Below, piece after piece: positions 24,173-36,029 of a DNA stretch of 64,000 bases. The translations under genes were made by a program, and so were the position numbers. Source of the DNA: Allokutzneria sp. A3M-2-11 16 (GTDB lineage Bacteria; Actinomycetota; Actinomycetes; Mycobacteriales; Pseudonocardiaceae); assembly GCF_024213555.1 (NCBI RefSeq), contig NZ_JANAVO010000001.1, forward strand, positions 744,001 to 808,000. Direction: 5' to 3'. Under the pieces are notes generated by a model, which saw only the letters and a list, made by a program, of their open reading frames with translations, made no database searches and was not told the origin of the DNA. Every line of letters begins with the position of its first letter. Position 1 is the first letter of the stretch.

Positions 24173-24628
24173 TCAGTGTCGCACGCGCAGGTCGCCTCGC
24201 GTAATGCCGTGCGTCGGCTCGGGCCCGTGGCACCTGCGGACCTGCTCCCGGGAGGCGAAACCGATCCGGTCCGCCGCGCGGTCGTCACGGACGGTGAGGC
24301 TGATCGAATCTCCCGCCGTGGCACCGGAGAAATCCTGAGCGTCACTCACGATCGCCGTCACTACGCCCACCCCGCCGGTGACCCGGACGCAGTCGACGCG
24401 GGCGACCAGCCAACCGATCTGCTGCTCGTCGCGGTGCGCGATCCAGACGACACCGCGACCGGAGCGGGCGTGCACCGTGAACTCGAAGGTGGACACGGGG
24501 TCCTGGGTGTCGATCTCGGCGCGGCCGACCACCGACGCGGTGTTTCCTGCCGTGGCGGGCATGGCCACCGTCAGCACCGCGGTCAGCGCGGTGGCCATGC
24601 CCAGGAACGCTCTCGTTGTTTTCCGCAT
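24173..24628 (-). CDS. Small secreted protein, beta-rich
   Basis: 151 residues from ATG 24628. A signal peptide (MRKTTRAFLGMATALTAVLTVAMPATAG) precedes a beta-rich domain: STFEFTVHARSGRGVVWIAHRD, GWLVARVDCVRVTGGVGVVTAIVSD, SISLTVRDD, with Cys in DCVR and RRCHG that may pair. The pattern is common in secreted actinomycete proteins of unknown role. No partner genes nearby. Confidence 0.75.
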   Translation of the reverse strand: MRKTTRAFLGMATALTAVLTVAMPATAGNTASVVGRAEIDTQDPVSTFEFTVHARSGRGVVWIAHRDEQQIGWLVARVDCVRVTGGVGVVTAIVSDAQDFSGATAGDSISLTVRDDRAADRIGFASREQVRRCHGPEPTHGITRGDLRVRH

Positions 24629-24812
24629 GCCCCAAAGGATCGAGGCGCGCAGCGGGCGAGAACTCCCCACGCGGTGGGAGGCCGCTCACTCGCTGGAGGG
24701 AGCCAGCTCCACCCGGCGCAGCAGCTGAGCGATGAGCGCGACGACGATCGTCGACAGGCTCATCGCCACCCCGCGAACCCGTGGGCTACCCCACTCCCAG
24801 CCCGGTAGGAAC

Positions 24813-24942
24813 GTCTTCAAGTACCCCCAACCCCACCCCCAGACGTCTCAAACCGCCCCCAACCCCCCACCGGTGGCTCCGGCCGTCCGGGGTTGGGGGC
24901 GGTTTAAGACGTTTTCAGCGGGGGTTGGGCGTACTTGAAGAC
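24813..24942. repeat. Family 2 inverted-repeat element, copy 1
   Basis: 130 bp bounded by GTCTTCAAGTAC and its complement GTACTTGAAGAC. The arms (~55 bp) pair in blocks around a short GC-rich centre; the inner block is AAACCGCCCCCAACCCC with its complement. It lies just downstream of copA. Reading inward, each strand is C-rich and G-poor. The copA 3' end is itself C-rich, so a Rho-type termination zone is plausible. Shares its termini with copies at 28259-28377 and 51019-51077. Confidence 0.9.
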
Positions 24943-24949
24943 CGGCGGA

Positions 24950-27209
<2,260 letters not shown>

Positions 27210-27220
<11 letters not shown>

Positions 27221-28160
27221 GAGGTCCACCCTCCTCGTGCGACGCGTGCGAGTTCACGGTGAACTCCGCGGTGCGGACCTGCCCGGCGTGCTGGAAGTCC
27301 AGGAACAGCCGGTACGAACCCTCCGTCGGCACCTCGGCGAAGAACGTGATCTTCGGCCCCGCCGCAGTCTTGCCGTCACCGGGCGAACCGTCCGGGTGCA
27401 CGTGGAGGTACGCGAGGTCTCCCGAGCGCAGAGCGACGAGATGTCCGTACGCGCCAAGGTAAGGCTGGAGATCAGCGATATCGCGACCGTCCTTCTTGAC
27501 GGTCAGCGTGAGCTTGGACGACCGTCCCGGAACGAGCTCCCCGTCGAGCCGGACCTCGTACCCATCCACTGTGGACACTCGCGAAGCCTGGTAGGTCTCG
27601 GGTTGGAAGTCTCCGGCCGCGGACACGTCGACGCCGAGCGTCAGCGGCTTCGCCCCGGTGGGCGCGAAGTCGGCGAAGACCCGGTAGCTGCCCGCGCGGG
27701 GCAGAGTGAGCGGGACGCGCCAGGTGCCGTAGGGGTCCAGTTCCGGGTGGACGTGCTGGAAACCCGCGGTGTCCCTGCGGATCACGATGAGGTGCATCCG
27801 CTTCTCGTGCTCGACGTCGAAGCGGGTGACCGGTTTGCCGTCCGGGCCGAAGACGCGGAAGGCGAAGGTTTGCGCGGCCCCGGTGCGCAGCGTCGTCGCG
27901 GTGGGCGCGAGGGTGTACCCGCCCCTGGACGACGCCAGCCCGCCGGGCTGATCGGTTTGCGCGGCTTCCGCGACGGTGCCGCCGTGACCGTCCCCGTGCC
28001 CGGCGTTCCCGCCGCCGGGAGTTCCGCCCGCGCCCGGCGCATCGGAGTGCGCTCCGGCCGGGGCGGCGAAGGGACCGACAGCAGATCCGGCGGCCCAGGC
28101 GCCCGCGGCGACCAGGGCGAGCGCCGCACCGTAGGCGGAGAGCTTCGCTGCTGTGTTCAT
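27210..28160 (-). CDS. Exported His-rich copper-associated protein
   Basis: 316 residues from ATG 28160. A signal sequence ([28 protein letters not shown]) precedes a Gly/His-rich stretch ([15 protein letters not shown]), then two beta domains with [21 protein letters not shown] and [20 protein letters not shown], and a final [13 protein letters not shown]. The HVHP motifs and His clusters suggest metal binding outside the membrane. It overlaps copA by 11 bp, so the two are coupled. A plausible role is copper handling around the CopA exit (inference). From memory, such genes accompany copA in many actinomycetes. Confidence 0.8.
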
Positions 28161-28258
28161 TGTCGAGTCCTCATGTCGCTCGAAATGTCACTCGAAGTAG
28201 TGCCCGACGTCTGTGCTCGAACCCGCGCTCACGCTCCCGCGCTCAGCCGGGTTCGCTG

Positions 28259-28377
28259 GTCTTCAAGTACCCCGAACCCCCGTCCCTGCGATCGCAAACG
28301 GCGGCGAACCCCGATGGGGCGGTGGGGTTGGGGGCGGTTTGAGACGTTTCTAGTGGGGGTGCGTGGTACTTGAAGAC
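28259..28377. repeat. Family 2 inverted-repeat element, copy 2
   Basis: 119 bp bounded by GTCTTCAAGTAC and GTACTTGAAGAC, diverged from copy 1 inside but with the same plan and the inner block GGGGTTGGGGGCGGTTT. It separates copZ (stop at 28480) from the next gene start at 28160 on the same strand. The DNA between copZ and the repeat, read on the minus strand, is strikingly C-rich and G-poor (CCACC/CCTCC runs), with a 14-bp tandem repeat (GGACGGAGGTGGTG on the plus strand near 28410-28440). Confidence 0.88.
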
Positions 28378-28479
28378 GCCCCAACCACGGTGAGGACGTG
28401 GAGGCGGGTGGACGGAGGTGGTGTTGGACGGAGGTGGTGCTTGGTGGAGGAGGGGCTCAGTGGCTGGGTGGGGGTGGGG

Positions 28480-28689
28480 TTAGACGAGGGAGTATCCGGC
28501 CTCGTCCACTGCGGCACGGATGGTGTCGGGGGTGACGGGTTTGGTGCTGGTCACGGTGACGGCGCCGGTGGGGAGGTCTACGGCGACGTCGGTGACGCCT
28601 TCGATCTCGCCGACCTCCTCGGTGACGGAGGCGACGCAGTGTCCGCAGGTCATGCCGGTGACGGTGTAGGTCGCGCTGATGTCGCTCAT
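28480..28689 (-). CDS. copZ: Copper chaperone CopZ
   Basis: 69 residues from ATG 28689. A single heavy-metal-associated domain: YTVTGMTCGHCVASVTEEVGEIEGV, ending AAVDEAGYSLV. The CxxC carries Cu(I) to CopA. It starts 19 bp after csoR, so csoR-copZ is one transcript. A C-rich tract and repeat copy 2 follow and may limit read-through to the exported protein and copA. Confidence 0.93.
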   Translation of the reverse strand: MSDISATYTVTGMTCGHCVASVTEEVGEIEGVTDVAVDLPTGAVTVTSTKPVTPDTIRAAVDEAGYSLV

Positions 28690-28708
28690 GGCGCTCTCCT
28701 GTTCGTTC

Positions 28709-28990
28709 TCAGGACCGGACGAGGCGGGCGATCGCCTCGCTGGCCTCGCGGATCTTGGCGTCGGCGACGTCGCCGCCCTCGCTGATCGCGTGGCTGACGC
28801 AGTGCTTGAGGTGCTCGTCGAGCAGGCCGAGGGAGACCGCCTGGAGCGCCTTGGTCGCCGCCGAGATCTGGGTGAGCACGTCGATGCAGTACTCGTCGTT
28901 GTCGACCATCCGTTGCAGACCGCGGATCTGGCCTTCGACCCGGCGCAGCCGCTTGAGGTAGTCGTCCTTGCCCTCGGTGTATCCCCGCAT
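28709..28990 (-). CDS. csoR: Copper-sensing repressor CsoR
   Basis: 93 residues from ATG 28990. Helical CsoR fold: DDYLKRLRRVEGQIRGLQRMVDNDEYCIDVLTQISAATKAL, and LLDEHLKHCVSHAI. The Cu(I) ligands Cys (EYCID) and His-x3-Cys (EHLKHC) are all present. GGAGG sits too close to this ATG, so an earlier start is possible, although homologues support the GYT-KDxxLKRLRR beginning. An operator-like dyad lies 12 bp upstream. Confidence 0.92.
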   Translation of the reverse strand: MRGYTEGKDDYLKRLRRVEGQIRGLQRMVDNDEYCIDVLTQISAATKALQAVSLGLLDEHLKHCVSHAISEGGDVADAKIREASEAIARLVRS

Positions 28991-29001
28991 GCCTCCATTG
29001 A

Positions 29002-29016
29002 TACCCCAGGGGGGTA
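29002..29016. promoter_or_regulatory. CsoR operator-like dyad
   Basis: TACCCCAGGGGGGTA, a TACCCC/GGGGTA dyad of the kind bound by CsoR, directly upstream of csoR. A second G-run ending GGGGGGTA follows at ~29035. Copper would relieve repression of csoR-copZ. Confidence 0.65.
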
Positions 29017-29073
29017 GGGTGGTCAAGGTACGGGCGGGGGGTATGGCCCGGCTCACCCCACTAGCATTGGCCG

Positions 29074-30246
29074 ATGCTGACCAGGAGTGCGGTAGAGGCG
29101 TGGCTGGCACCCCGGGCCGACGAGATGGCCGAGCTGCTGACGCGGCTCATCGCCATCGACTCGGAGAACCCGCCCGGCCGTGAGCTGGGCCGGTGCGCAC
29201 GGGCCGTGCACGAGGCCATGGACGTGCTCGGCCTGGGGCCGGACATCGTCGAGCTGGCCCCGGCCCGTGAGCTGGAGGAGCCGAGCATCGTGCGCGGCTC
29301 GGTCGGCGACGGGCCGAAGTTGCTCTACTTCCACGGCCACTTCGACGTCGTACCGGCGCAGGACCGCAGGCAGTTCACCGCGGAGCGACGCGACGGCAAG
29401 ATCATCGGCCGGGGTAGCGCGGACATGAAGGGCGGCATCGTCAGCATGCTCTACGGTGCCGCCGCGGCGCGGGACCTGGGCCTGCTCGGCGACGGACGGA
29501 TCGTGCTGCACCTGGTCTGCGACGAGGAAACGGGCAGCGTCACGGCCGCGGGTCACCTCCGCGAGGCGAAGCTGATCGATCCGCGCGCGCTGGCCATGGT
29601 CACCGCGGAGCCGAGCGGCGGAAAGATCTGGAACTCCGCGCGGGGCGCGCTTTCCCTGCGCGTGGAAGTGCGCGGCCTGGAGGCCCACGTCGGGCAGGCA
29701 GACCGTGGTGTGAACGCATTTCAGCACATGCTGCACATCGCGCGGCCGGTCGAGAACTACGCGCGGGAGATGACCGCGAAGGGCTCCAGGCTCGTCGTCG
29801 GTGGCCTGTTCGGCGGCGGATCGAACTTCAACGTGGTGCCGGGCTCCGCCTTCTTCACGGTCGACGGTCGCTACGACCCGGACGAGGACCTCGACCGCGA
29901 ACTCGACCACTTGACGGCTGCTGTCAAGGAGGCGGCGGCGGAGATCGGCGCGAAGGTGTCGATTGAGGTGACCCAGCGGCAGCCGCCCGCGCACACGGAC
30001 GCGTCGCACTCCGCCGCCACCGCGCTGGCCGAGGTGGTCGCCGAGGTCGAGGGCGAGGCCCGCTTCGAGATGTGCGCGGGCATCCTGGAAACCCGGTGGT
30101 ACAGCCAGCTCGGCATCCCCGCGTTCGGCTACGGCGCCGGACGCCTTGAGGTCGCGCACGGGCCGGACGAGTACGTCGACGAGGCCGCGATGCGCCGGTG
30201 CTCGGCCGTGTACGCCTTGTACGCCGGGCGGATGTTCGCAGCATGA
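29074..30246 (+). CDS. M20-family metallopeptidase/deacylase (ArgE/DapE-like)
   Basis: 390 residues from ATG 29074. Motifs: LLYFHGHFDVVPA (first metal His and Asp), GRGSADMKGGIVSML, VCDEETGS (catalytic and bridging Glu), an AHVGQADRGVNAF dimerisation domain, and a late GAGRLEVAHGPDEYV with a metal His. The family hydrolyses N-acyl amino acids or small peptides with two zinc ions. The substrate cannot be read from context. A hairpin follows the stop. Confidence 0.88.
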   Translation: MLTRSAVEAWLAPRADEMAELLTRLIAIDSENPPGRELGRCARAVHEAMDVLGLGPDIVELAPARELEEPSIVRGSVGDGPKLLYFHGHFDVVPAQDRRQFTAERRDGKIIGRGSADMKGGIVSMLYGAAAARDLGLLGDGRIVLHLVCDEETGSVTAAGHLREAKLIDPRALAMVTAEPSGGKIWNSARGALSLRVEVRGLEAHVGQADRGVNAFQHMLHIARPVENYAREMTAKGSRLVVGGLFGGGSNFNVVPGSAFFTVDGRYDPDEDLDRELDHLTAAVKEAAAEIGAKVSIEVTQRQPPAHTDASHSAATALAEVVAEVEGEARFEMCAGILETRWYSQLGIPAFGYGAGRLEVAHGPDEYVDEAAMRRCSAVYALYAGRMFAA

Positions 30247-30255
30247 AGCCGGGCG

Positions 30256-30286
30256 AACGGGGTACTCGCGCCACGCGAACCCCGTT
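30256..30286. terminator. Hairpin between M20 peptidase and hemerythrin genes
   Basis: Outer stem AACGGGGT/ACCCCGTT (30256-30263 with 30279-30286) and inner stem TCGCG/CGCGA around CCA. It lies 10 bp after one stop and 15 bp before the next start, so it may act as terminator or attenuator. Confidence 0.55.
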
Positions 30287-30301
30287 TGCGAGGAGGCTGC
30301 C

Positions 30302-30850
30302 ATGGGCGTCGACGTGGTTGATCTGATCATGCAGGACCACCGCGAGGTGGAGCGGCTGTTCGACGAGCTGAAACGGCACCCGGAGCGGCGCCCGCTGCTC
30401 GTGCCGGTGCTGGCCGCGATGCTCACCGCGCACAGCAGGGCGGAGGAGTCGGAGGTCTACCCGGTCGCCAAGGACGACGCGGACGAGGCCGAGGAGATCG
30501 CGCACAGCCAGGCCGAGCACGTGCAGGCCGAACAGCTGCTGCTCAAGCTGACCGAGACCGATCCCGAGGCGCCGGAGTTCGACAAGGTGCTCGCCGAGCT
30601 GGTGGACGCGGTCACGCACCACGTCGAGGAAGAGGAAACGACCGTGCTGCCGCAGATGCGCGCGCGGCTCGACGAGGATCGCCGCATGCAGCTCGGCAAG
30701 GCGTTCGCGGCCAGCCGCGCCCGGCACCTGGGCGACCGGCCGGGCAGCGCCACCAAGGAAGAGCTGCGGTTCCAGGCGCGCAACGCGGGTGTCGCCAGTG
30801 CCGGTTCCATGAACAAGGACGAGCTAACCGCCGAGATGCGCAAGCTCTAG
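30302..30850 (+). CDS. Hemerythrin-domain protein with Rho-N-like tail
   Basis: 182 residues from ATG 30302 with GAGGAG upstream. Residues 1-130 form a four-helix hemerythrin/HHE domain: LIMQDHREVERLFDEL, MLTAHSRAEESEVYP, AHSQAEHVQAEQLLL, THHVEEEETTVLP, supplying the His/Glu ligands for a di-iron centre. Residues ~150-182 (TKEELRFQARNAGV...MNKDELTAEMRKL) look like a short Rho-N/SAP-type helical module. Likely oxygen, NO or redox sensing or storage. It overlaps the convergent transferase by 27 bp. Confidence 0.88.
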   Translation: MGVDVVDLIMQDHREVERLFDELKRHPERRPLLVPVLAAMLTAHSRAEESEVYPVAKDDADEAEEIAHSQAEHVQAEQLLLKLTETDPEAPEFDKVLAELVDAVTHHVEEEETTVLPQMRARLDEDRRMQLGKAFAASRARHLGDRPGSATKEELRFQARNAGVASAGSMNKDELTAEMRKL

Positions 30851-31561
30851 AACTGCTTGGACGTGCGGGCCGACCTGGGCCCTCAGCTCGTCGCTCCAGT
30901 GCTCCTCGGCGTAGCGCCGGTGCAGGTACAGCTCCTTGGCGTGCCGCAGAACCGGACGGTGTTCGGGAGGGAGCCGGGTGAGGGCCCAGTCCGCCGCGGC
31001 GTCCTTCGTCCTGATCTCGCCGGTGGCGAGCGTGGTCCACACGCGCGCCAGGGTCAGCAGGACGTTGCGGGTGTCTCCGTCGAGGTTCCGGAGGAGGCCG
31101 GGAACGCCCGCCACGCTCGCCCGGATGAGATCGGCCTTCGGCACGGGATCGAGCACCTCGGCCAGCGGTGGGCCGACGAGGGTGTGATCCCCGGCCAGGG
31201 CGACCGTCAGGAGGAGCGCCAGATCCGGCATCGGCACCGCGCGGGGTGGCGGCGCACCGGCCTCGAAGTCGGCACGCAGCCACTCGCCGTAGAGGAAATC
31301 GCAGGTCGGCGGGTATCGCCACGGACTGATCTCGGACTTGACGGCAACCGTCAACTCAACGGGGCGCTCGCCGCGCTCGCGGAGCAGGCCGTCCAGCAGC
31401 GCCCGTCGTTCCCGGTCGTCCATGCTCCGCCGGGCGATGACGAGGATGTCGATGTCGCTGGCCGGTTTGAGGCCGCCGAACACGCCGGAGCCGTGGAGGT
31501 AGACGCCGACGACCTCGCGGCCGAGCACAGCGCCGACCAGCCGCACGATGCGCTCGGTCAC
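30824..31561 (-). CDS. Aminoglycoside nucleotidyltransferase-like protein (AadA family)
   Basis: About 245 residues from GTG 31561, coupled by GTGA to the acetyltransferase upstream. The nucleotidyltransferase core is VVGVYLHGSGVFGGLKPASDIDILVIAR (GS...DxD), then helical DUF4111-type C-terminus (DLALLLTVALAGDHTLVGPP, NVLLTLARVWTTLATGEIRTKDAAADWAL). This matches ANT(3'')/ANT(9) enzymes that adenylylate streptomycin or spectinomycin. Environmental homologues may not confer resistance. Confidence 0.85.
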   Translation of the reverse strand: MTERIVRLVGAVLGREVVGVYLHGSGVFGGLKPASDIDILVIARRSMDDRERRALLDGLLRERGERPVELTVAVKSEISPWRYPPTCDFLYGEWLRADFEAGAPPPRAVPMPDLALLLTVALAGDHTLVGPPLAEVLDPVPKADLIRASVAGVPGLLRNLDGDTRNVLLTLARVWTTLATGEIRTKDAAADWALTRLPPEHRPVLRHAKELYLHRRYAEEHWSDELRAQVGPHVQAVLELAHLGG

Positions 31562-32112
31562 CGCTTCGCGGCCCGCCATTCCGGCGCGAGCACCGACCAG
31601 ACCTCGATGTCCTTGCGCTTCCCCCGGTGCGGGGCGATCTCGCGCAGCACGCCCTCCTTGGTCATCCCGAGCCGCCGGGCGACCGCGATGCTCGGCGCGT
31701 TCGCCGTGGCCACCCGCCATTCGATCCGGTGGATGCCCCGTTCCTCGATCGCCCAGTCGATGAGCACCCGCACGGCCCTGGTCACCAACCCCTTGCCCGC
31801 CGCGGACGGCTCCAGCCAGCAACCCGCCTCCGCGGTGCCGTTCGGCACGTCCATGGTCCGGAACAGCACGCCGCCGACGAGCTTGCCGTCCACCCAGATG
31901 CCGTGGATGCGGGCGGTGTCCGCGGCGGCCTTGTCGGCGTAGGCCTGGAGGAACGCGCGGCTCGCCGCCAGGTCCGACACGATGTCCGCGAGGGCGATGT
32001 GCTGACCGATAAATTCCCGCCCCCGGTCGATGTTGGCCAGGAACTCGTCGGCCTGCCACGGCTCCAACGGCCGCAGCACCGCGCCGTCGTCCCCGAGAGA
32101 TGTCGCGTACAT
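31558..32112 (-). CDS. GNAT acetyltransferase, RimJ/RimL-like
   Basis: 184 residues from ATG 32112 with AAGGGGG upstream. The GNAT fold is clear: LRPLEPWQADEFLANIDRGREFIGQHI at the start, HGIWVDGKLVGGVLF, GCWLEPSAAGKGLVTRAVRVLIDWA (acetyl-CoA loop), then RIEWRVATANAPSIAVARRLGMTKEGVLRE. Typical of the RimJ/RimL/SpeG group acetylating protein N-termini or small amines. It is co-translated with the nucleotidyltransferase. Confidence 0.88.
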   Translation of the reverse strand: MYATSLGDDGAVLRPLEPWQADEFLANIDRGREFIGQHIALADIVSDLAASRAFLQAYADKAAADTARIHGIWVDGKLVGGVLFRTMDVPNGTAEAGCWLEPSAAGKGLVTRAVRVLIDWAIEERGIHRIEWRVATANAPSIAVARRLGMTKEGVLREIAPHRGKRKDIEVWSVLAPEWRAAKR

Positions 32113-32258
32113 GGTCCCCCTTCACGTTGAACTCCTTGCCCCACAACGATCCTCGCACGGAGTTCGGCCAGGGCCGAAACCACTTTCCGCCTCGTGCAAC
32201 CTGCCTGACCGGGTCGGCGTCTTGGTCGGCGACATCCGTTTCGAAAGGACACCACCTG

Positions 32259-32768
32259 ATGCGCATCACTCTCGCCCGTGCGGGCGCCGCCGTACTGGCC
32301 GCGTCGGCCATCGCGCTCGCCGGGGCCGGTGGCCAGGCCGCCGCCAGCGCCGAGAACGTGCTCGGCCCGGACGGCTTCGGCCCGCTGAAGGTCGGCATGA
32401 GCCTGGCCGACGCCATCGCCACGGGCAAGGTCGGCGAGCCGGTCGGCGGCAACGACCTGTGCCGCGGCTACAAGTGGGCCTACTCGTCCGGCCCGGTGCT
32501 CACCATCTCCAAGGCGCACGGCATCTACTCGATCCCGGGCACCGCCAAGGGCGCGCACACGCCGGAGGGCATCGGCTCCGGCTCCACGGCCGACGCGGTC
32601 AAGAAGGCGTACCCGAAGGCCGTTGACGGCTGGCAGAACGGCACCGCGATCATCACGACGGTGACGCCGCAGAACCCGGCCAACCGCTACCTCTTCGGCA
32701 TCAAGGAGGGCAAGGTCACCGGCTTCGCTCTCCAGGCGGTCAACGCGCGCGACTGCGCGGCGGGCTGA
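32259..32768 (+). CDS. Secreted protein of unknown function
   Basis: 169 residues from ATG 32259 with AAAGGA upstream. A signal peptide (MRITLARAGAAVLAASAIALAGAGGQAAA) leaves a domain beginning VLGPDGFGPLKVGMSLADAIATGKV, with IGSGSTADAVKKAYPKAV and YLFGIKEGKVTGFALQAVNARDC. The phrase pattern GPLKVGMSLADA...VKKAYP recurs in actinomycete exported proteins with paired beta-alpha units. Two Cys may pair. No enzymatic motif. Confidence 0.77.
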   Translation: MRITLARAGAAVLAASAIALAGAGGQAAASAENVLGPDGFGPLKVGMSLADAIATGKVGEPVGGNDLCRGYKWAYSSGPVLTISKAHGIYSIPGTAKGAHTPEGIGSGSTADAVKKAYPKAVDGWQNGTAIITTVTPQNPANRYLFGIKEGKVTGFALQAVNARDCAAG

Positions 32769-32773
32769 TCACC

Positions 32774-32801
32774 ACGACGGTAGGTGCCGGGCGCACGGCA
32801 C

Positions 32802-32811
<10 letters not shown>
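32774..32811. terminator. Bidirectional terminator hairpin
   Basis: A perfect 15-bp stem (ACGACGGTAGGTGCC at 32774-32788, complement at 32797-32811), loop 8 nt. It contains the stop codon (TAG, minus strand) of the FAD oxidoreductase and ends the sugar operon and the secreted-protein gene. Confidence 0.82.
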
Positions 32812-34328
<1,517 letters not shown>

Positions 34329-34347
34329 TGGCCCCTCTGGTGATCGG

Positions 34348-35154
34348 TCACTTCAGCCCGGCGTGCGCGAGGCTGTCGGTGATGTGCCTGCGGGCGAGGA
34401 GGTACGCGATCAGGATCGGCACCGTGGACACCGCGGTCGCCGCGAGCTGGAGGTTCCAGATCGGGTTCCCGCTCGTGTCGGTGTAGGTGCTGAGCGCGAG
34501 CGGGACCGTGAACAGCTCGTTGCGGTTCAAGAACACCAGCGGCTCCAGGAAGGAGTTCCAGCTCGCCAGGAACGACACGATCCCGATGGTGCTGAGGATC
34601 GGCCGGGTCAGCGGAAGCACGATGTGCCACAGGATGCCGAGGCGCCCGATGCCGTCGATCATCGCCGCCTCCTCCAGTTCGCGTGGGATGCCCTGGAGGA
34701 ACTGGCGCATCAGGAAGATCCCGGTCACGCCGATCGCGCCGAACGTGGGGATCGCCAACAGTGGCACGTGGGTGTCGGCCAGCCCCATGTCCCGGATCAT
34801 CAGGAAGTTCGGGATCAGCGTCACCTCGGTCGGCAGCATCAGGGCGCTCAACAGGACCAGGAAGATCAGGTTCTTCCCGGGGAACCGCAGCCGGGCGAAG
34901 GCGTAGCCGGAGAGCAGCGAGAGCGCGCACGTGGCCAGCGCGACGACGAGCGCGATGTAGAGGCTGTTGTAGATCTGCCGGGCGAACGGCTGGAAGGTGA
35001 AGACCTCGACGATGTTGTTCCAGGTCGGGGATTCCGGGAGCAGAGAGGGCGGGAAGGCGAAGATCTCGGACGGCTGCTTGAACGCGCTGGAGACCATCCA
35101 CAGGAAGGGGAAGACCAGCGGTGCGACGAGCACCACGAGCAGGAGGTAGATCAC
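34348..35154 (-). CDS. Carbohydrate ABC transporter permease (MalG-like)
   Basis: 268 residues from GTG 35154, overlapping the partner permease stop by 4 bp (GTGA). Six membrane helices; the EAA loop that docks the ATPase is ELEEAAMIDGIGRLGILWHIVLPL. It ends with AYLLARRHITDSLAHAGLK, typical of MalG-type subunits (LxxGaxKG). No ATP-binding gene is in the operon, so a shared MsiK-type ATPase elsewhere is likely. Confidence 0.92.
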   Translation of the reverse strand: MIYLLLVVLVAPLVFPFLWMVSSAFKQPSEIFAFPPSLLPESPTWNNIVEVFTFQPFARQIYNSLYIALVVALATCALSLLSGYAFARLRFPGKNLIFLVLLSALMLPTEVTLIPNFLMIRDMGLADTHVPLLAIPTFGAIGVTGIFLMRQFLQGIPRELEEAAMIDGIGRLGILWHIVLPLTRPILSTIGIVSFLASWNSFLEPLVFLNRNELFTVPLALSTYTDTSGNPIWNLQLAATAVSTVPILIAYLLARRHITDSLAHAGLK

Positions 35155-36029
35155 TCGTGCACCCACTTCTTCCTCGCCCACCACTGGATCGCGACCAGCA
35201 CCAGTGTCAGTCCGAAGAGGACGATCGCGAGCGCGCTGGCGTATCCGCTGCGGAACAGCTCGAAACCCTGCTCGTAGATGTAGAACGCGAGCACGGAGGT
35301 CGCGTGCGAGGGGCCGCCGTGCGTCATCAGCTGGACGTAGTCGAAGACCTGGAACGAGCCGATCAGCGTGATCACGATGACCACGAGCGTGGTCGGCGAG
35401 ATCATCGGCAGCACGATGTGGCGGGTGATCCGCCCCTCGCTCGCCCCGTCCAGCCGGGCGGCCTCGATCACGCCGGGCGGGATGTTCCTCAGGGCCGCCA
35501 GGAAGATCACTGCCTTGAGCCCCACGGTTTTCAGCGCCGCCACGACGGTCACCGCGGCGAGCGAGGGCTGGGCCTCGTGCAGCCAGTTGGGCCCGGCGAG
35601 GCCGATCAGGTCGAGCAGGCCGTTGACCGCGCCGCCCTCGCCCTGGAGGAGGAACCGCCACACGATCGCCCACGCCGCCTGCGAGGTGACCACGGCGAGG
35701 AACGCCAGTGTCAGGAAGAACCCCGCGCCGCGCGGGCGCCGGTTGAGCGCGAGTGCCAAGGCGAGTGACAGGCCGACATTGATGACGACGAGCCCGAGCG
35801 CGAAGATCCCTGTCACCGCAAGGGATTGCCAGAACGCGGGATCGCCGGTGAAGATCTCGACGTAGTTGTCCCACCCCACCGGCTTGGACTCGTTGGTGAG
35901 CAGATCGGTGTCGGTGAAGGACATGATGACGACGCTGATCAACGGAATCAGCACGAACAGCACGAACCCGATTGCTTGCGGGGTAAGGAAAAGGTAGGCG
36001 GTCAGCGCCTCGCGGCGGCCGCGCTTCAC
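35151..36029 (-). CDS. Carbohydrate ABC transporter permease (MalF-like)
   Basis: About 292 residues from GTG 36029, overlapping the binding-protein stop by 4 bp. The N-terminus is AYLFLTPQAIGFVLFVLIPLISVVIMSFTDTDLL. The EAA loop is IPPGVIEAARLDGASEGRITRHIVLPMISPT, and GSFQVFDYVQLMTHGGPSHATSVLAFYIY is the usual MalF-type segment. It pairs with the downstream MalG-like subunit. Confidence 0.92.
   Translation of the reverse strand: MKRGRREALTAYLFLTPQAIGFVLFVLIPLISVVIMSFTDTDLLTNESKPVGWDNYVEIFTGDPAFWQSLAVTGIFALGLVVINVGLSLALALALNRRPRGAGFFLTLAFLAVVTSQAAWAIVWRFLLQGEGGAVNGLLDLIGLAGPNWLHEAQPSLAAVTVVAALKTVGLKAVIFLAALRNIPPGVIEAARLDGASEGRITRHIVLPMISPTTLVVIVITLIGSFQVFDYVQLMTHGGPSHATSVLAFYIYEQGFELFRSGYASALAIVLFGLTLVLVAIQWWARKKWVHE

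Noticed and set aside
24688-24762. 24-codon minus-strand frame (MSLSTIVVALIAQLLRRVELAPSSE)
   Set aside because: Only a weak G-rich stretch before the ATG, no dyad or partner; not distinguishable from chance in high-GC DNA.
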